The position numbers and the translations under genes were made by a program. A stretch of DNA of 40,308 bases from Bacteroidaceae bacterium. GTDB lineage: Bacteria > Bacteroidota > Bacteroidia > Bacteroidales > Bacteroidaceae. How positions within the stretch are numbered: position 1 is the first letter of the stretch; every line of letters begins with the position of its first letter. Positions 17,861 through 26,930 of the stretch are shown here, piece by piece. Location of the stretch: positions 1-40,308 of the forward strand of contig JAFRTJ010000017.1 of NCBI GenBank assembly GCA_017427185.1, given 5' to 3'. The notes beneath the pieces were generated by a model. The model was not told where the DNA came from, did not search any database, and saw only the letters and a list, made by a program, of their open reading frames with translations.

Positions 17861-18160
17861 ATGGTCAAGCATATTGTTTTGTTCCAACTCAAGCCTGAGG
17901 TGGCGCCTCAAGAGAAGATGCAGGCGATGGAAGCTTTCCGCAAAGGCATCCTGGCGCTTCCTGCCGTGATTCCCTCCATTCAGCACATAGAGGTGGGATT
18001 CAATGTCAACCCTGCTGAGAAGTATGAGATTGCTCTCTACAGCGAGTTCCAAACATTGGACGATGTGAAGGCTTATGCCGTTCATCCCAGCCATGTGGCT
18101 GTGGCCAATGCGTTGAAACCCTACGTGTTGAGCCGTGCTTGTACGGATTATGAGATTTGA
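17861..18160 (+). CDS. Dabb (stress-responsive A/B barrel) domain protein
   Basis: A 99-residue ferredoxin-like barrel protein of the Dabb family (PF07876 type), usually a homodimer. The family pattern is clear: MVKHIVLFQLKPE at the start, then IPSIQHIEVGFNVN, YEIALYSEFQTLDDVKAYAVHPSHVAVANAL. Members include stress proteins and small cyclases, so the reaction is not predictable. It directly precedes hisG (65 bases) and has the only visible promoter of the his block, so it is probably the first gene of that transcript. A link to histidine synthesis is not known to me. Confidence 0.92.
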   Translation: MVKHIVLFQLKPEVAPQEKMQAMEAFRKGILALPAVIPSIQHIEVGFNVNPAEKYEIALYSEFQTLDDVKAYAVHPSHVAVANALKPYVLSRACTDYEI

Positions 18161-18225
18161 TGCCTCTGGTTTCGAGGAATCAGGATGAGTTTTTCCAGGT
18201 AAAAAGATTTTCAGAGAAAAGAAAT

Positions 18226-19077
18226 ATGTTAAGAATTGCAGTTCAATCAAAAGGTCGCTTGTACGAGGACACGATGGCCCTCTTGGCTGAGGCTGGCATC
18301 AAGGTGAGCAGCAGCAAGCGTACCCTGTTGGTTCAGAGTAGCAACTTTCCAGTAGAAGTGTTGTATCTGAGGGACGATGATATCCCTCAGAGTGTTGCGA
18401 GCGGAGTGGCAGACTTAGGTATCGTGGGCGAGAATGAGTATGAGGAGCGTCACGAGGATGCCGCAATCATCCGCCGCTTGGGTTTCAGCAAGTGCCGCCT
18501 TTCTTTGGCCATTCCCAAGAATGTCAATTATACGGGCCTGAAGTGGTTCGAGGGCAAGAAGATAGCCACTTCGTATCCAGGCATCCTGCGCCGCTTCATG
18601 GAGAAGCAGCACATAGCAGCCGATATTCATGTCATCACAGGTTCTGTGGAGATCAGTCCTGGCATAGGTCTGGCTGATGCCATCTTCGACATCGTCAGCA
18701 GCGGCAGTACCTTGATAAGCAACAACCTGACGGAAGTGGAGACTGTAATGCAGAGCGAGGCTCTCCTGATTGGCAACAAGCGGATGAGCGACGAGAAGCG
18801 TCTGGTGCTGGATGAGCTTTTGTTCCGCATACAGGCTGTTAAGGATGCTGAGGACAAGAAGTACGTGCTGATGAATGTACCTACCGCTAAGGTGCAGGAA
18901 GTTGTAAGTATCCTGCCTGGCGCCAAGAGCCCCACGGTGATGCCTCTGGCGACAGAAGGGTGGAGTAGCGTTCATACGGTCATTGACGAGAAGCGCTTTT
19001 GGGAGATCATACGGCAGCTGAAGGATCTGGGTGCTCAAGGCATCTTGGTTGTCCCCATCGAGAAAATGATTCTCTAA
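18226..19077 (+). CDS. hisG: ATP phosphoribosyltransferase HisG (long form)
   Basis: Catalyses the first and usually feedback-controlled step of histidine synthesis, ATP plus PRPP to phosphoribosyl-ATP. The protein is 283 residues from ATG 18226, which begins the family start MLRIAVQSKGRLYEDTM. The frame extends upstream to a TTG overlapping the Dabb stop, but those 23 residues match nothing. GIVGENEYEE, ATSYPGILRRFM and the PRPP loop region SGSTLISNNL are visible. The C-terminal ACT-like regulatory domain (about 205-283, VLMNVPTAKVQEVVSILPGAKSPTVMPL) marks the long, hexameric, histidine-inhibited form. Confidence 0.97.
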   Translation: MLRIAVQSKGRLYEDTMALLAEAGIKVSSSKRTLLVQSSNFPVEVLYLRDDDIPQSVASGVADLGIVGENEYEERHEDAAIIRRLGFSKCRLSLAIPKNVNYTGLKWFEGKKIATSYPGILRRFMEKQHIAADIHVITGSVEISPGIGLADAIFDIVSSGSTLISNNLTEVETVMQSEALLIGNKRMSDEKRLVLDELLFRIQAVKDAEDKKYVLMNVPTAKVQEVVSILPGAKSPTVMPLATEGWSSVHTVIDEKRFWEIIRQLKDLGAQGILVVPIEKMIL

Positions 19078-19121
19078 GGGGATGCCTGCCTGTGTCTAAA
19101 TAGAATAAGGAAGAAGAAGGA

Positions 19122-20405
19122 ATGAAAGTTTACAGATACCCTACCAGAGAGGAGCTGCCAGGCTTGCTGAAGCGTCCCACTCGCGATGCTGCTGACCTGA
19201 ATGCGACGGTAGCAGCCGTGTTGAATGAAGTCCGCTTGCGAGGCGATGAGGCTGTCAGGGAGTACGAGGAGAAGTTCGATCATGTCCTGCTCTCTGACCT
19301 GTCTGTCAGCGAGAAAGAAATGCAGGAGGCTGAGCAGCTGGTAAGTCCTCAGCTGAAGGATGCCATCGAATTGGCTCATCGGAATATCGAGCGATTCCAT
19401 GCTTCTCAGCAGTTCCATTCTGAGCATGTACTGGTGACAGAGGGGGTAGAATGCTGGCAGAAGTCAGTCCCCATCCAGAAGGTGGGTCTCTATATACCTG
19501 GAGGAACGGCTCCGTTGTTCAGTACTGTGCTCATGCTTGCTACGCCAGCGCGCATCGCAGGTTGTCAGGAGATAGTTCTCTGTACACCTCCAGGACGTGA
19601 CGGAAAGGTGAACCCAGCTATCCTGGTGGCTGCACGCGTGGCTGGAGTCAACAGGATCTTCAAGATTGGAGGAGTGCAAGCGATTGGAGCTATGGCGTAT
19701 GGGACTGAAAGTGTTACTAAAGTCTATAAGATATTTGGTCCTGGGAATCAGTTTGTTATGTGCGCCAAGCAACAGGTGAGCCTTCACGATGTTGCCATCG
19801 ATATGCCAGCAGGCCCCAGTGAGGTGGAAGTGTTGGCCGATGAGACTTCCAATCCTGCTTTTGTGGCTTCTGACTTGCTCAGCCAGGCTGAGCATGGAGT
19901 GGACAGTCAGGTCTTGTTGGTGACAAAGAGTGAGCCCTTGATAAAGAAAGTGCAGGAAGAACTGGAGAGGCAATTGGAAGTGTTGCCTCGTCGTGAGATT
20001 GCGACTCAATCTTTGGAGTCCAGCAAAATTATCCTGGTCAGCAGCGATGAGGAAATGCTTGCCATCACCAATCAGTATGCTCCAGAGCACCTGATTATCG
20101 AGACAGAGAATTATATGGAGATGTCTGAGGGCGTGATTAATGCAGGTAGTGTCTTCCTGGGTTCGCTGACGCCAGAGAGTGCAGGCGATTATGCCAGCGG
20201 AACCAATCACACGCTGCCCACGAATGGCTACGCAGTTGCCTACAATGGAGTGAATCTGGATAGCTATAACCGCAAGATCACTTTCCAGCACATTTCCCCA
20301 GAAGGTATCCGACGCATTGGGCCTGCTGTAGAGAAGATGGCTGAGGCTGAGAGTCTGCAGGGCCACAAGAATGCGATGACGCTTCGCTTGCGTGAGGTGA
20401 AATGA
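19122..20405 (+). CDS. hisD: Histidinol dehydrogenase HisD
   Basis: Zinc- and NAD-dependent enzyme of the last two steps of histidine synthesis, histidinol to histidine. The 427-residue protein contains [79 protein letters not shown] and the zinc/catalytic segment [10 protein letters not shown]. It ends with the [19 protein letters not shown] stretch. Length is normal. It follows hisG by 44 bases, and its stop overlaps an ATG of the hisC frame. Confidence 0.97.
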   Translation: MKVYRYPTREELPGLLKRPTRDAADLNATVAAVLNEVRLRGDEAVREYEEKFDHVLLSDLSVSEKEMQEAEQLVSPQLKDAIELAHRNIERFHASQQFHSEHVLVTEGVECWQKSVPIQKVGLYIPGGTAPLFSTVLMLATPARIAGCQEIVLCTPPGRDGKVNPAILVAARVAGVNRIFKIGGVQAIGAMAYGTESVTKVYKIFGPGNQFVMCAKQQVSLHDVAIDMPAGPSEVEVLADETSNPAFVASDLLSQAEHGVDSQVLLVTKSEPLIKKVQEELERQLEVLPRREIATQSLESSKIILVSSDEEMLAITNQYAPEHLIIETENYMEMSEGVINAGSVFLGSLTPESAGDYASGTNHTLPTNGYAVAYNGVNLDSYNRKITFQHISPEGIRRIGPAVEKMAEAESLQGHKNAMTLRLREVK

Positions 20406-20431
20406 AGTTCAACAGCAAAGTAAAGCACGAT

Positions 20432-21472
20432 ATGAGTTTTGAATTAGAAAGATTGGTTCGCCCCAACATATTGGCCCTTGAGCCCTACAGTTGTGCTCGC
20501 GACGAGTTCAAGGGAATGGATGCCCACGTATTCCTGGACGCCAACGAGAACCCTTACAATGGTCCTCTCAACCGCTATCCTGACCCTCTTCAGGAGAACT
20601 TGAAAGCTGCCTTGTCTTCGCTGAAAGGCGTTTCTTCTGAAAAAATATTCTTGGGCAATGGAAGCGATGAGGCTATCGACTTGGTTTATCGCGTGTTCTG
20701 CGAGCCGAAGTGCGACAATGTGGTGGCTATCGCGCCTACGTATGGTATGTATAAGGTATGTGCAGACATCAACGAAGTGGAATACCGTCCAGTACCACTC
20801 GACGAGAACTTCCAGCTCAATGCTGAGGCTCTACTGGCGAGTGTGGATGCTCACACCAAGGTCATTTGGCTCTGCAGTCCCAACAACCCGTCAGGCAATT
20901 GCTTGCAACGTGATGAAATCGTCAAGGTATTGCGTGGCTTCGAGGGTATTGTAGTATTGGACGAGGCATACTCAGATTTCTCTGACCAAATGCCTTTCCG
21001 TCTGATGCTGGATGAATTCCCCAATATCATTGTCCTAAATACTTTCAGCAAGGCATGGGCCTCAGCTTCCATCCGTCTGGGTATGGCTTTCGCCTCTGCA
21101 GAGATAATCGGACTTTTCAACAAGGTGAAGTATCCCTACAACGTCAATAAACTGACGCAGGACAAGGCGATGGAGATGATAAAGGAAGTTTTCAAGGTAG
21201 AGCGCTGGTGTACGCAGATTCGTATGGAGCGCGAACACATGTTGCCTGCTTTGCACGAACTGCCCATCGTGAAGCGAGTCTATCCTACGGATGCCAATTT
21301 CGTATTGGTTCGCGTGACGGATGCCAATGCAATTTACCATTACTTGGTCGAGCGAGGTGTCATCGTTCGCAACCGTAGCCGTGTAGAGCTGTGCCAGAAT
21401 TGCTTGCGAATCACCATAGGGACTCAACCTGAGAATAATGAACTATTAGCCGCCCTTCGCCAATACAAATGA
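20432..21472 (+). CDS. hisC: Histidinol-phosphate aminotransferase HisC
   Basis: PLP-dependent transaminase that makes histidinol phosphate from imidazole acetol phosphate and glutamate. The family start [19 protein letters not shown] sits just after the ATG at 20432. An upstream in-frame ATG at 20402 overlaps the hisD stop (ATGA) and would add ten residues, so either start is possible. Visible are [47 protein letters not shown] and the PLP lysine in [15 protein letters not shown]. The stop overlaps hisB by ATGA. Confidence 0.96.
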   Translation: MSFELERLVRPNILALEPYSCARDEFKGMDAHVFLDANENPYNGPLNRYPDPLQENLKAALSSLKGVSSEKIFLGNGSDEAIDLVYRVFCEPKCDNVVAIAPTYGMYKVCADINEVEYRPVPLDENFQLNAEALLASVDAHTKVIWLCSPNNPSGNCLQRDEIVKVLRGFEGIVVLDEAYSDFSDQMPFRLMLDEFPNIIVLNTFSKAWASASIRLGMAFASAEIIGLFNKVKYPYNVNKLTQDKAMEMIKEVFKVERWCTQIRMEREHMLPALHELPIVKRVYPTDANFVLVRVTDANAIYHYLVERGVIVRNRSRVELCQNCLRITIGTQPENNELLAALRQYK

Positions 21473-22533
21473 AAAGAGCCTTATTCATAGATCGCGACGG
21501 AACCATTCTGGTGGAACCTGCAGACGAGCAGATAGACAGTTACGAAAAGTTTGAGTTTGTGCCTGGTGCCATTAGTGCCCTGAAATTCCTAGCGGAACAC
21601 ACAGACTACCAACTTGTTATGGTAAGCAATCAGGACGGGTTGGGAACTTCCAGTTATCCAGAGAGCGATTTTTGGCCAACTCATAACCTGATGCTGAACA
21701 TCCTGAAGGGCGAGGGAGTGGAATTCGATGCCATCCATATCGACCGCAGTTTTCCAGAGGATAATCTTCCTACACGAAAACCTGGTACAGGCATGCTGAC
21801 ACAATATATGACAGGTGAGTACGACTTGAATCACTCGTGGGTAATAGGCGATCGTGAGTCAGATGCTCAGCTTGCCACAAATCTTGGCTGCAAGAGTCTT
21901 ATCTTGGGGCCTGGAATGGATTGGGGGAAAATAACAGAACTCGTCTTTGCAGGTGAGCGTACCTTCGAGATTCGACGTACTACCAAAGAGACTGACATTC
22001 ATGTATGCGTCAATTTGGATGGCAATGGGAAAAGTGATATCCAGACGGGTTTGGGATTTTTCGATCACATGTTGGAGCAGATATCCAAGCATGGTATGAT
22101 GGACCTCTATGTCCGCTGCAATGGAGATCTTGATGTGGATGAACATCATACCATTGAAGACACAGGGCTCGCATTGGGAGAATGCATCATGAAGGCATTG
22201 GGTGACAAACGTGGAATAGAGCGCTATGGCTATTGTCTCCCCATGGATGATTGCTTGTGTCAAGTGGCATTGGATTTTGGAGGACGCCCATGGTTGGTTT
22301 GGAACGCGGAGTTTCATCGCGAGCGGATAGGTGAGATGCCTACTGAGATGTTCATGCATTTCTTCAAGAGCCTTTCTGACAGCGCTCGCATGAATCTCAA
22401 CATCAAGGCTGAAGGTCAGAATGAGCATCACAAGATAGAAGGTATCTTCAAAGCTTTTGCCCGTAGTCTTCGCATGGCTGTGAGCCGAGATATTTCCCAT
22501 TTCCAGTTACCCAGCAGTAAAGGGGTTCTGTAG
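21469..22533 (+). CDS. hisB: Bifunctional HisB: histidinol-phosphatase / imidazoleglycerol-phosphate dehydratase
   Basis: Two steps of histidine synthesis in one 354-residue protein. Residues 1-160 form the HAD phosphatase: D8-R-D10-GT nucleophile loop, [21 protein letters not shown] and [13 protein letters not shown]. Residues about 165-354 form the dehydratase with [47 protein letters not shown] and [18 protein letters not shown], which carry the Mn-binding His/Glu clusters. The fused form is shared with enterobacteria. hisH, hisA, hisF and hisIE are not in the window. Confidence 0.97.
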   Translation: MKRALFIDRDGTILVEPADEQIDSYEKFEFVPGAISALKFLAEHTDYQLVMVSNQDGLGTSSYPESDFWPTHNLMLNILKGEGVEFDAIHIDRSFPEDNLPTRKPGTGMLTQYMTGEYDLNHSWVIGDRESDAQLATNLGCKSLILGPGMDWGKITELVFAGERTFEIRRTTKETDIHVCVNLDGNGKSDIQTGLGFFDHMLEQISKHGMMDLYVRCNGDLDVDEHHTIEDTGLALGECIMKALGDKRGIERYGYCLPMDDCLCQVALDFGGRPWLVWNAEFHRERIGEMPTEMFMHFFKSLSDSARMNLNIKAEGQNEHHKIEGIFKAFARSLRMAVSRDISHFQLPSSKGVL

Positions 22534-22576
22534 TTGATAATGAGATGAACGTACTGTTCTCAGCAGCATGGTAATG

Positions 22577-23188
22577 ATGAACAACCAACAATATCCTTCT
22601 CTCCTTTTGCAGAAAGCGGTCAACGAGATGAGTCGTTTGCCAGGGATAGGCAGTAAGACAGCTCTCAGGTTGGTATTGCACATGTTGCGGCAAGATGTGG
22701 TTGAGATAGATACATTGGCACAGAGTATTGCGGAACTTCGCCATGGGGTACGGTATTGTCAGGTTTGCCACAACATTTGTGACAATGATTGTTGCAGTAT
22801 ATGCAGCAGTCCAAATCGTGACAGATCAATGGTATGTGTGGTAGAGAATATACAGGACGTGATGGCTATCGAGAACACTCAGCAGTACAAAGGTCTTTAC
22901 CATGTGCTTGGTGGCATCATTAGTCCTATGGACGGTATTGGTCCTGCGGATTTGGAAATACAAAGTCTGGTGGAACGAGTCGAGGCAGGCGGGATCGATG
23001 AAGTGATTCTGGCATTGAGTCCCACGATGGAAGGTGATACGACCAATTTCTATATTTACCGCAAGATTCGTGATACAGGAGTTCGTGTAACTGTGATTGC
23101 CCGTGGAGTGGCTCAGAATGATGAACTGCAGTATACCGATGAACTAACTCTTGGGAGAGCATTAGTTGGCCGCACGCTGTTTGGATAG
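22577..23188 (+). CDS. recR: Recombination protein RecR
   Basis: Partner of RecF and RecO that helps load RecA on gapped DNA. From the preferred start 22577 ([15 protein letters not shown]) it has 203 residues; ATGs at 22568 and 22574 are also in frame. Motifs in order: the HhH segment [19 protein letters not shown], the four-Cys zinc finger [16 protein letters not shown], and the Toprim domain with [16 protein letters not shown] and [16 protein letters not shown]. The C-terminus has [11 protein letters not shown]. It follows hisB by 43 bases and is probably in the same transcript, although the function is unrelated. Confidence 0.96.
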   Translation: MNNQQYPSLLLQKAVNEMSRLPGIGSKTALRLVLHMLRQDVVEIDTLAQSIAELRHGVRYCQVCHNICDNDCCSICSSPNRDRSMVCVVENIQDVMAIENTQQYKGLYHVLGGIISPMDGIGPADLEIQSLVERVEAGGIDEVILALSPTMEGDTTNFYIYRKIRDTGVRVTVIARGVAQNDELQYTDELTLGRALVGRTLFG

Positions 23189-23221
23189 ATTGTTTTGATT
23201 TATTTAAGGCATGGATTGTAA

Positions 23222-23563
23222 ATGAAGAAGTCTCAGATTGTTATAGCAACGGCATTGATTGTCGTAGTGGCCATGTTGGAAATATTAGTCTTTAACATAG
23301 GCGTTTATCCTAAATTCCATTTAGCTGGGGAAGAAGCAATGAAATATGCTTTTGATGTGGCAGGTGTCGTTCAAACCTTGGTCTCTATTCCTCTTGGTAT
23401 GAGACTCAGGAATCGTCCTGGAGTATGGTTGGCACTCTTTGCAGGTGTCATTCATTATGGCATCCTCGTTTTTTTCCTTTTCAATAGTGCTACTACATTG
23501 GCATGCGCAGCCATTGGTGCCGTAGCCTTGCTGATGCTTTGCGTGTTACCAACTAACGACTGA
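23222..23563 (+). CDS. Small membrane protein, four predicted helices
   Basis: I do not recognise the family. The 113 residues show four hydrophobic stretches: 5-26 (IVIATALIVVVAMLEILVFN), about 44-60, about 69-90 (LALFAGVIHYGILVFFLFN) and about 92-110 (LACAAIGAVALLMLCVL). A short positive loop (RLRNRPG) between the second and third suggests a cytoplasmic turn. No catalytic motif is visible. It lies 33 bases after recR and 25 bases before a GT2 gene, so it may share their transcript. Confidence 0.75.
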   Translation: MKKSQIVIATALIVVVAMLEILVFNIGVYPKFHLAGEEAMKYAFDVAGVVQTLVSIPLGMRLRNRPGVWLALFAGVIHYGILVFFLFNSATTLACAAIGAVALLMLCVLPTND

Positions 23564-23588
23564 TGCAAAGCAGAAAACTGACAGATAT

Positions 23589-24635
23589 ATGAACAAACTG
23601 AGTGTCGTCATTGTAAGTTATAACGTTCGATATTACCTTGAGCAATGTCTGAAGTCCGTTCAGCGAGCTATTCTTGGGATTGATGCTGACGTATGGGTGG
23701 TTGACAATGCATCTACTGACGACAGTGTAAATTATCTATCTGCCAGATTCCCTGAGGTTCATTATATAGCTAATAAGGAGAACGTTGGATTTTCTCGTGC
23801 GAACAATCAAGCTATTTGTCAGAGTGATTCGGAGTACGTCTTGCTTCTCAACCCTGATACCATTGTAGCAGAAAATACCTTGCGTGGTTGTATTGATTTC
23901 CTTGACAGTCATCCTGACGTAGGGGCAACGGGAGTTCGCATGCTTCATCCTGATGGATCTTTTGCTCCAGAAAGCCGTCGTAGCATTCCTACTCCTTTTG
24001 TTAGCTTCTGCAAGATGACAGGTCTTGGTTCCCTCTTCCCTTATAGTCGTCGTTTCGGCCGTTATTATATGCGCTATTTGGATTCTGGGGAGGCAAATCC
24101 GATAGAAGTCATTTCAGGAGCATTCAATATGATACGTCGCAAGGCATTGAATCAAGTTGGTCTGCTCGATGAGGACTTCTTCATGTATGGTGAAGACATT
24201 GACCTCAGCTATCGCTTACTGCAGGGGGGATGGAAGAATTACTACCTTCCTCTTCTTATTTTGCATTATAAAGGCGAGAGCACCGAGAAAAGTAGCTATC
24301 GCTATGTACATGTTTTTTATAATGCTATGCTCATCTTTTTCAACAAACATTTCAGCTCCCGTTACCACGTTTTAGGCTTGTTGATACGTTTGGCTGTCTA
24401 TGTGCGTGCATTCATTGATCTTTGGATTCGTATGGTTACCCGCATAAGAATTGCTTTGCATTGCCCTCCTCGTTATCCAGAAGTAAAATATATCCAATTT
24501 GATTTCGATAACACTTCAGTCTGCGAAATGCTTGAAACCCTTTGCCAACAAACCAATGAACCTCGATATTCATTGGAGACGATCTCAAAGAAGTCGGGTG
24601 TCATCATTCGTTCCAGTGAGGTGAAAATAATTTGA
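23589..24635 (+). CDS. GT2 family glycosyltransferase (rhamnosyltransferase-like)
   Basis: Inverting GT-A sugar transferase, probably building a cell-surface glycan from a nucleotide sugar. The 348-residue protein has the GT2 start LSVVIVSYNVRYYLEQCLKSV, VWVVDNASTDDS, the metal/sugar site LLLNPDTIVAENTL, and the acceptor-side ED motif in LLDEDFFMYGEDIDLSYRL. The C-terminal third (about 240-290) is basic and hydrophobic, consistent with membrane association. It overlaps the downstream GNAT gene by one base. No lipopolysaccharide or capsule cluster surrounds it. Confidence 0.92.
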   Translation: MNKLSVVIVSYNVRYYLEQCLKSVQRAILGIDADVWVVDNASTDDSVNYLSARFPEVHYIANKENVGFSRANNQAICQSDSEYVLLLNPDTIVAENTLRGCIDFLDSHPDVGATGVRMLHPDGSFAPESRRSIPTPFVSFCKMTGLGSLFPYSRRFGRYYMRYLDSGEANPIEVISGAFNMIRRKALNQVGLLDEDFFMYGEDIDLSYRLLQGGWKNYYLPLLILHYKGESTEKSSYRYVHVFYNAMLIFFNKHFSSRYHVLGLLIRLAVYVRAFIDLWIRMVTRIRIALHCPPRYPEVKYIQFDFDNTSVCEMLETLCQQTNEPRYSLETISKKSGVIIRSSEVKII

Positions 24636-25150
24636 TGCTTATGGCTATGCTTTTGCGTTCATCACGAATACTGCTCCGTGCTGTAGAACCTGAGGATTTG
24701 GACTTAATGTATCTGATTGAGAACGATACCCAGCTATGGACCAGTGGCGTCAGCACGGTTCCATATTCACGTTATGCTCTGCGTCAGTTTATTTTGAAGT
24801 CCTCTAATGATATTTACCAGGACAAGCAGCTCAGGCTAGTTATTGAGACAACGGAAGGTGTTGCTGTTGGTTTTGTGGATCTTCAGGACTACGATGCTCT
24901 TCACCTCCGCGCAGAGGTTGGTATTGTACTTGTGTTCGAAGCTCAAGGGAAAGGTTATGCCCAGGAAGCACTTTGCCTTCTTTCTGATTATGCACGTCTC
25001 CACCTTCAGATTAGGATTCTCTATGCCTTTGTATCTGTAGACAATCCTTCTGCCATCTCACTTTTCCAGAAGTCTGGTTATCAGCGTTCAGGCCAACTCC
25101 CTCTTTGGATTAGAAATCATGATGCTATCGTTTTCACTAAAGTGCTGTAG
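24635..25150 (+). CDS. GNAT acetyltransferase (RimJ/RimL type)
   Basis: Acetyl-CoA-dependent N-acetyltransferase of unknown substrate, 171 residues. The family start LRSSRILLRAVEPEDLDLMYLIEND, the short VGFVDLQDYD strand, EVGIVLVFEAQGKGYAQEAL (acetyl-CoA pyrophosphate loop QGKGYA) and the tail VDNPSAISLFQKSGYQRSG are all present. The ATG at 24635 shares its A with the GT2 stop, which supports this start. A later in-frame ATG at 24641 is possible. Confidence 0.92.
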   Translation: MLMAMLLRSSRILLRAVEPEDLDLMYLIENDTQLWTSGVSTVPYSRYALRQFILKSSNDIYQDKQLRLVIETTEGVAVGFVDLQDYDALHLRAEVGIVLVFEAQGKGYAQEALCLLSDYARLHLQIRILYAFVSVDNPSAISLFQKSGYQRSGQLPLWIRNHDAIVFTKVL

Positions 25151-25223
25151 GGATAAGTAATCTTCTACTTGAAGAGCTATAATGAAGTGGAGCGCAGCCC
25201 CAAGTCGTAATATTTTTATTGTT

Positions 25224-25712
25224 TTATCTTTTTAATCGAATGAGATGTTCCTCATCAATTGCAGCAAACGTCGCGATGACGGCTGTGATTGAGATTGGAA
25301 TGATTGACTGGAAGGTTATTGGGACAGTGACGAAGAGCAGGAATCCTGTAACTTTATTTGCAAGGGAATGAAGGAAGCAGCATTCTCCATACATGACGAG
25401 TGCCAATATTTGATTCGCGATCTTCGTCACGACGATGATTCCCGCCCATATCCACAGCCATTGTGGCAAGGATAGCAAAGGCAATAGTTTCCAGGCACAG
25501 CATCCAACAAAGCAGATGTCTGCCAGGCTATCCAGTAATGCCCCCGCCTTTGTGGCACACTTGAATTTGCGGGCTAAAAAGCCGTCGATGATGTCGCTGA
25601 AGCCGCAAAGACAATAAAGCCCCCAAAACACTATATCCGTCGCATTACAGAGCAACAAGCCCAAAGCACCTACAACCCTAAGTAAAGTTATGATGTTCGG
25701 TAGTTGAGTCAT
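25224..25712 (-). CDS. CDP-alcohol phosphatidyltransferase family protein
   Basis: Inner-membrane enzyme that joins a CDP-linked lipid (usually CDP-diacylglycerol) to an alcohol, as in phosphatidylglycerophosphate or phosphatidylinositol synthesis. The hallmark D-G-x2-A-R-x8-G-x3-D-x3-D is complete: DIIDGFLARKF...AGALLDSLAD. Five or six hydrophobic stretches follow. From ATG 25712 it has 162 residues; a GTG at 25733 would add seven and overlap the DUF3795 stop. It is last in a leftward four-gene run (GNAT-zinc ribbon, beta-lactamase, DUF3795, this gene). The alcohol cannot be told from sequence. Confidence 0.9.
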   Translation of the reverse strand: MTQLPNIITLLRVVGALGLLLCNATDIVFWGLYCLCGFSDIIDGFLARKFKCATKAGALLDSLADICFVGCCAWKLLPLLSLPQWLWIWAGIIVVTKIANQILALVMYGECCFLHSLANKVTGFLLFVTVPITFQSIIPISITAVIATFAAIDEEHLIRLKR

Positions 25713-25719
25713 CTCTCCA

Positions 25720-26088
25720 TCAACCCCTTCCACACATTTGCTTAATTATTTTCAAATTATCTTTTGCCTCTTCGTTTTCACCTATTTCTGCAACAAGTAT
25801 AGTGCATGAGTCCATTTCGGAACATTCTGCACAAGACTCATAACCCTTGCTGGTAACACATGGTTTGATTTTACACATCTCGCTGCAGAAAAAGTATTTT
25901 ACACCATCGCTCCGACATCCCGTACAGTTGATTTTATCAGGAGTGATGATATCTGTTTGAAACAATTCACACCATTTGCGAGATACCTTTTCACGCATTT
26001 TGTTGTCATTCATAATAGTGGCAATGCGAGCTTCACATTTCTCACAGTTAATACCACAATATCCAATCATTTTACCCATACTATTCAT
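25720..26088 (-). CDS. DUF3795 Cys-rich protein
   Basis: A 122-residue member of the DUF3795 family, probably binding zinc. The pattern starts MIGYCGINCEKCEARIAT and continues with INCTGCRSDGVKYFFCSEMCKIKPCV and YESCAECSEMDSCTI, about a dozen Cys in spaced pairs. Function is unknown. It starts nine bases after the beta-lactamase stop, so they are probably translated from one mRNA. Confidence 0.9.
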   Translation of the reverse strand: MNSMGKMIGYCGINCEKCEARIATIMNDNKMREKVSRKWCELFQTDIITPDKINCTGCRSDGVKYFFCSEMCKIKPCVTSKGYESCAECSEMDSCTILVAEIGENEEAKDNLKIIKQMCGRG

Positions 26089-26097
26089 TTTGATTTT

Positions 26098-26901
26098 TCA
26101 TTTGAATAATAGTTGCTTAGCGATATTTGACAGTTCTTCCTCATTCTTTGAGTTTGAAGTGAAAATAGCGATAAAGGAGTGATTTCCATCTGGCATGATG
26201 ATGATACCGGCATCGTTCATGTCCTGCGTCCCTTTAGACGAAGGAAATCCTGTACCCGTCTTGTGTATGATGGTAGCGCCATCAGGTATAGCTGCAGGGA
26301 TTCGATTCTGCCCTGTCGAGCAATTAGCCATTGTCTTCCAGATAAATTGGAGGTTTTGGTTGTCGTTTTTGTGGCGAAAGAACCACTCGAACAAGCGTAC
26401 CATTTCCCTTGGCGTGGTATTATTCTTGATAGAATTTGCCGGTTTCTTTTGCATTTGCTTCTCCGTCATTCGGATATGAATGTCGATGAATCCCAGTTTT
26501 CGCATATATCTTTCTATTGCTTTTGGACCACCACAATGCTTGAAAAGAAGTTCGCAGGCATTGTTGTCACTTTGAGCAAGGGACAGTTCCAATAGCTCAG
26601 AATACGAAAAATCCTTCTTAACTTCAAATAGTTTAAGCATTGGCGACCAAGTATCCTGAATCAATTCCGCTTTGCTAACGACAATAGTTTCACTCAGCGC
26701 TATTCCTTTCCTGTTCAAATAATCTGCTGCAAACAATGCCTGTGGGAACTTCATGATGCTATGCATGGCAAAGCTTTCGTTTTCATGAATGCCACTAATG
26801 ACGCCATCCCGTATCATACATGCACCATATCTCTCTACGTTTTGCTGGGCAAAAAGCAGAATAGGCATTACAAGTGCCACGAATAATAACGTATGCTTCA
26901 T
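26098..26901 (-). CDS. Class A beta-lactamase (subclass A2-like), N-terminally short
   Basis: Predicted periplasmic serine beta-lactamase. A signal peptide (MKHTLLFVALVMPILLFAQQ) leads 267 residues. All class A motifs are visible: S48-I-M-K51, S111-D-N113, an omega-loop glutamate at E147 in MTEKQM (compare TEEEM in CfxA-type enzymes), and K214-T-G216. WSPML and QSDNNA also resemble CfxA/CepA relatives. The mature protein goes almost straight into the first strand (NVERYGACMIRDG), so helix alpha-1 appears to be missing compared with CfxA. It is much diverged from CfxA, so real resistance activity is uncertain. It sits between the GNAT-zinc ribbon and DUF3795 genes. Confidence 0.88.
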   Translation of the reverse strand: MKHTLLFVALVMPILLFAQQNVERYGACMIRDGVISGIHENESFAMHSIMKFPQALFAADYLNRKGIALSETIVVSKAELIQDTWSPMLKLFEVKKDFSYSELLELSLAQSDNNACELLFKHCGGPKAIERYMRKLGFIDIHIRMTEKQMQKKPANSIKNNTTPREMVRLFEWFFRHKNDNQNLQFIWKTMANCSTGQNRIPAAIPDGATIIHKTGTGFPSSKGTQDMNDAGIIIMPDGNHSFIAIFTSNSKNEEELSNIAKQLLFK

Positions 26902-26930
26902 TTCAAATGACTTTATACATTCTTATTCCG

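Noticed and set aside
18124..18134. Another CGTGTTGA core
   Set aside because: A single copy inside the Dabb coding region, without 22-base neighbours and explained by the codons.
18157..18225. hisG start at a TTG overlapping the Dabb stop
   Set aside because: The 23 extra residues do not match HisG, and the ATG at 18226 gives the family start.
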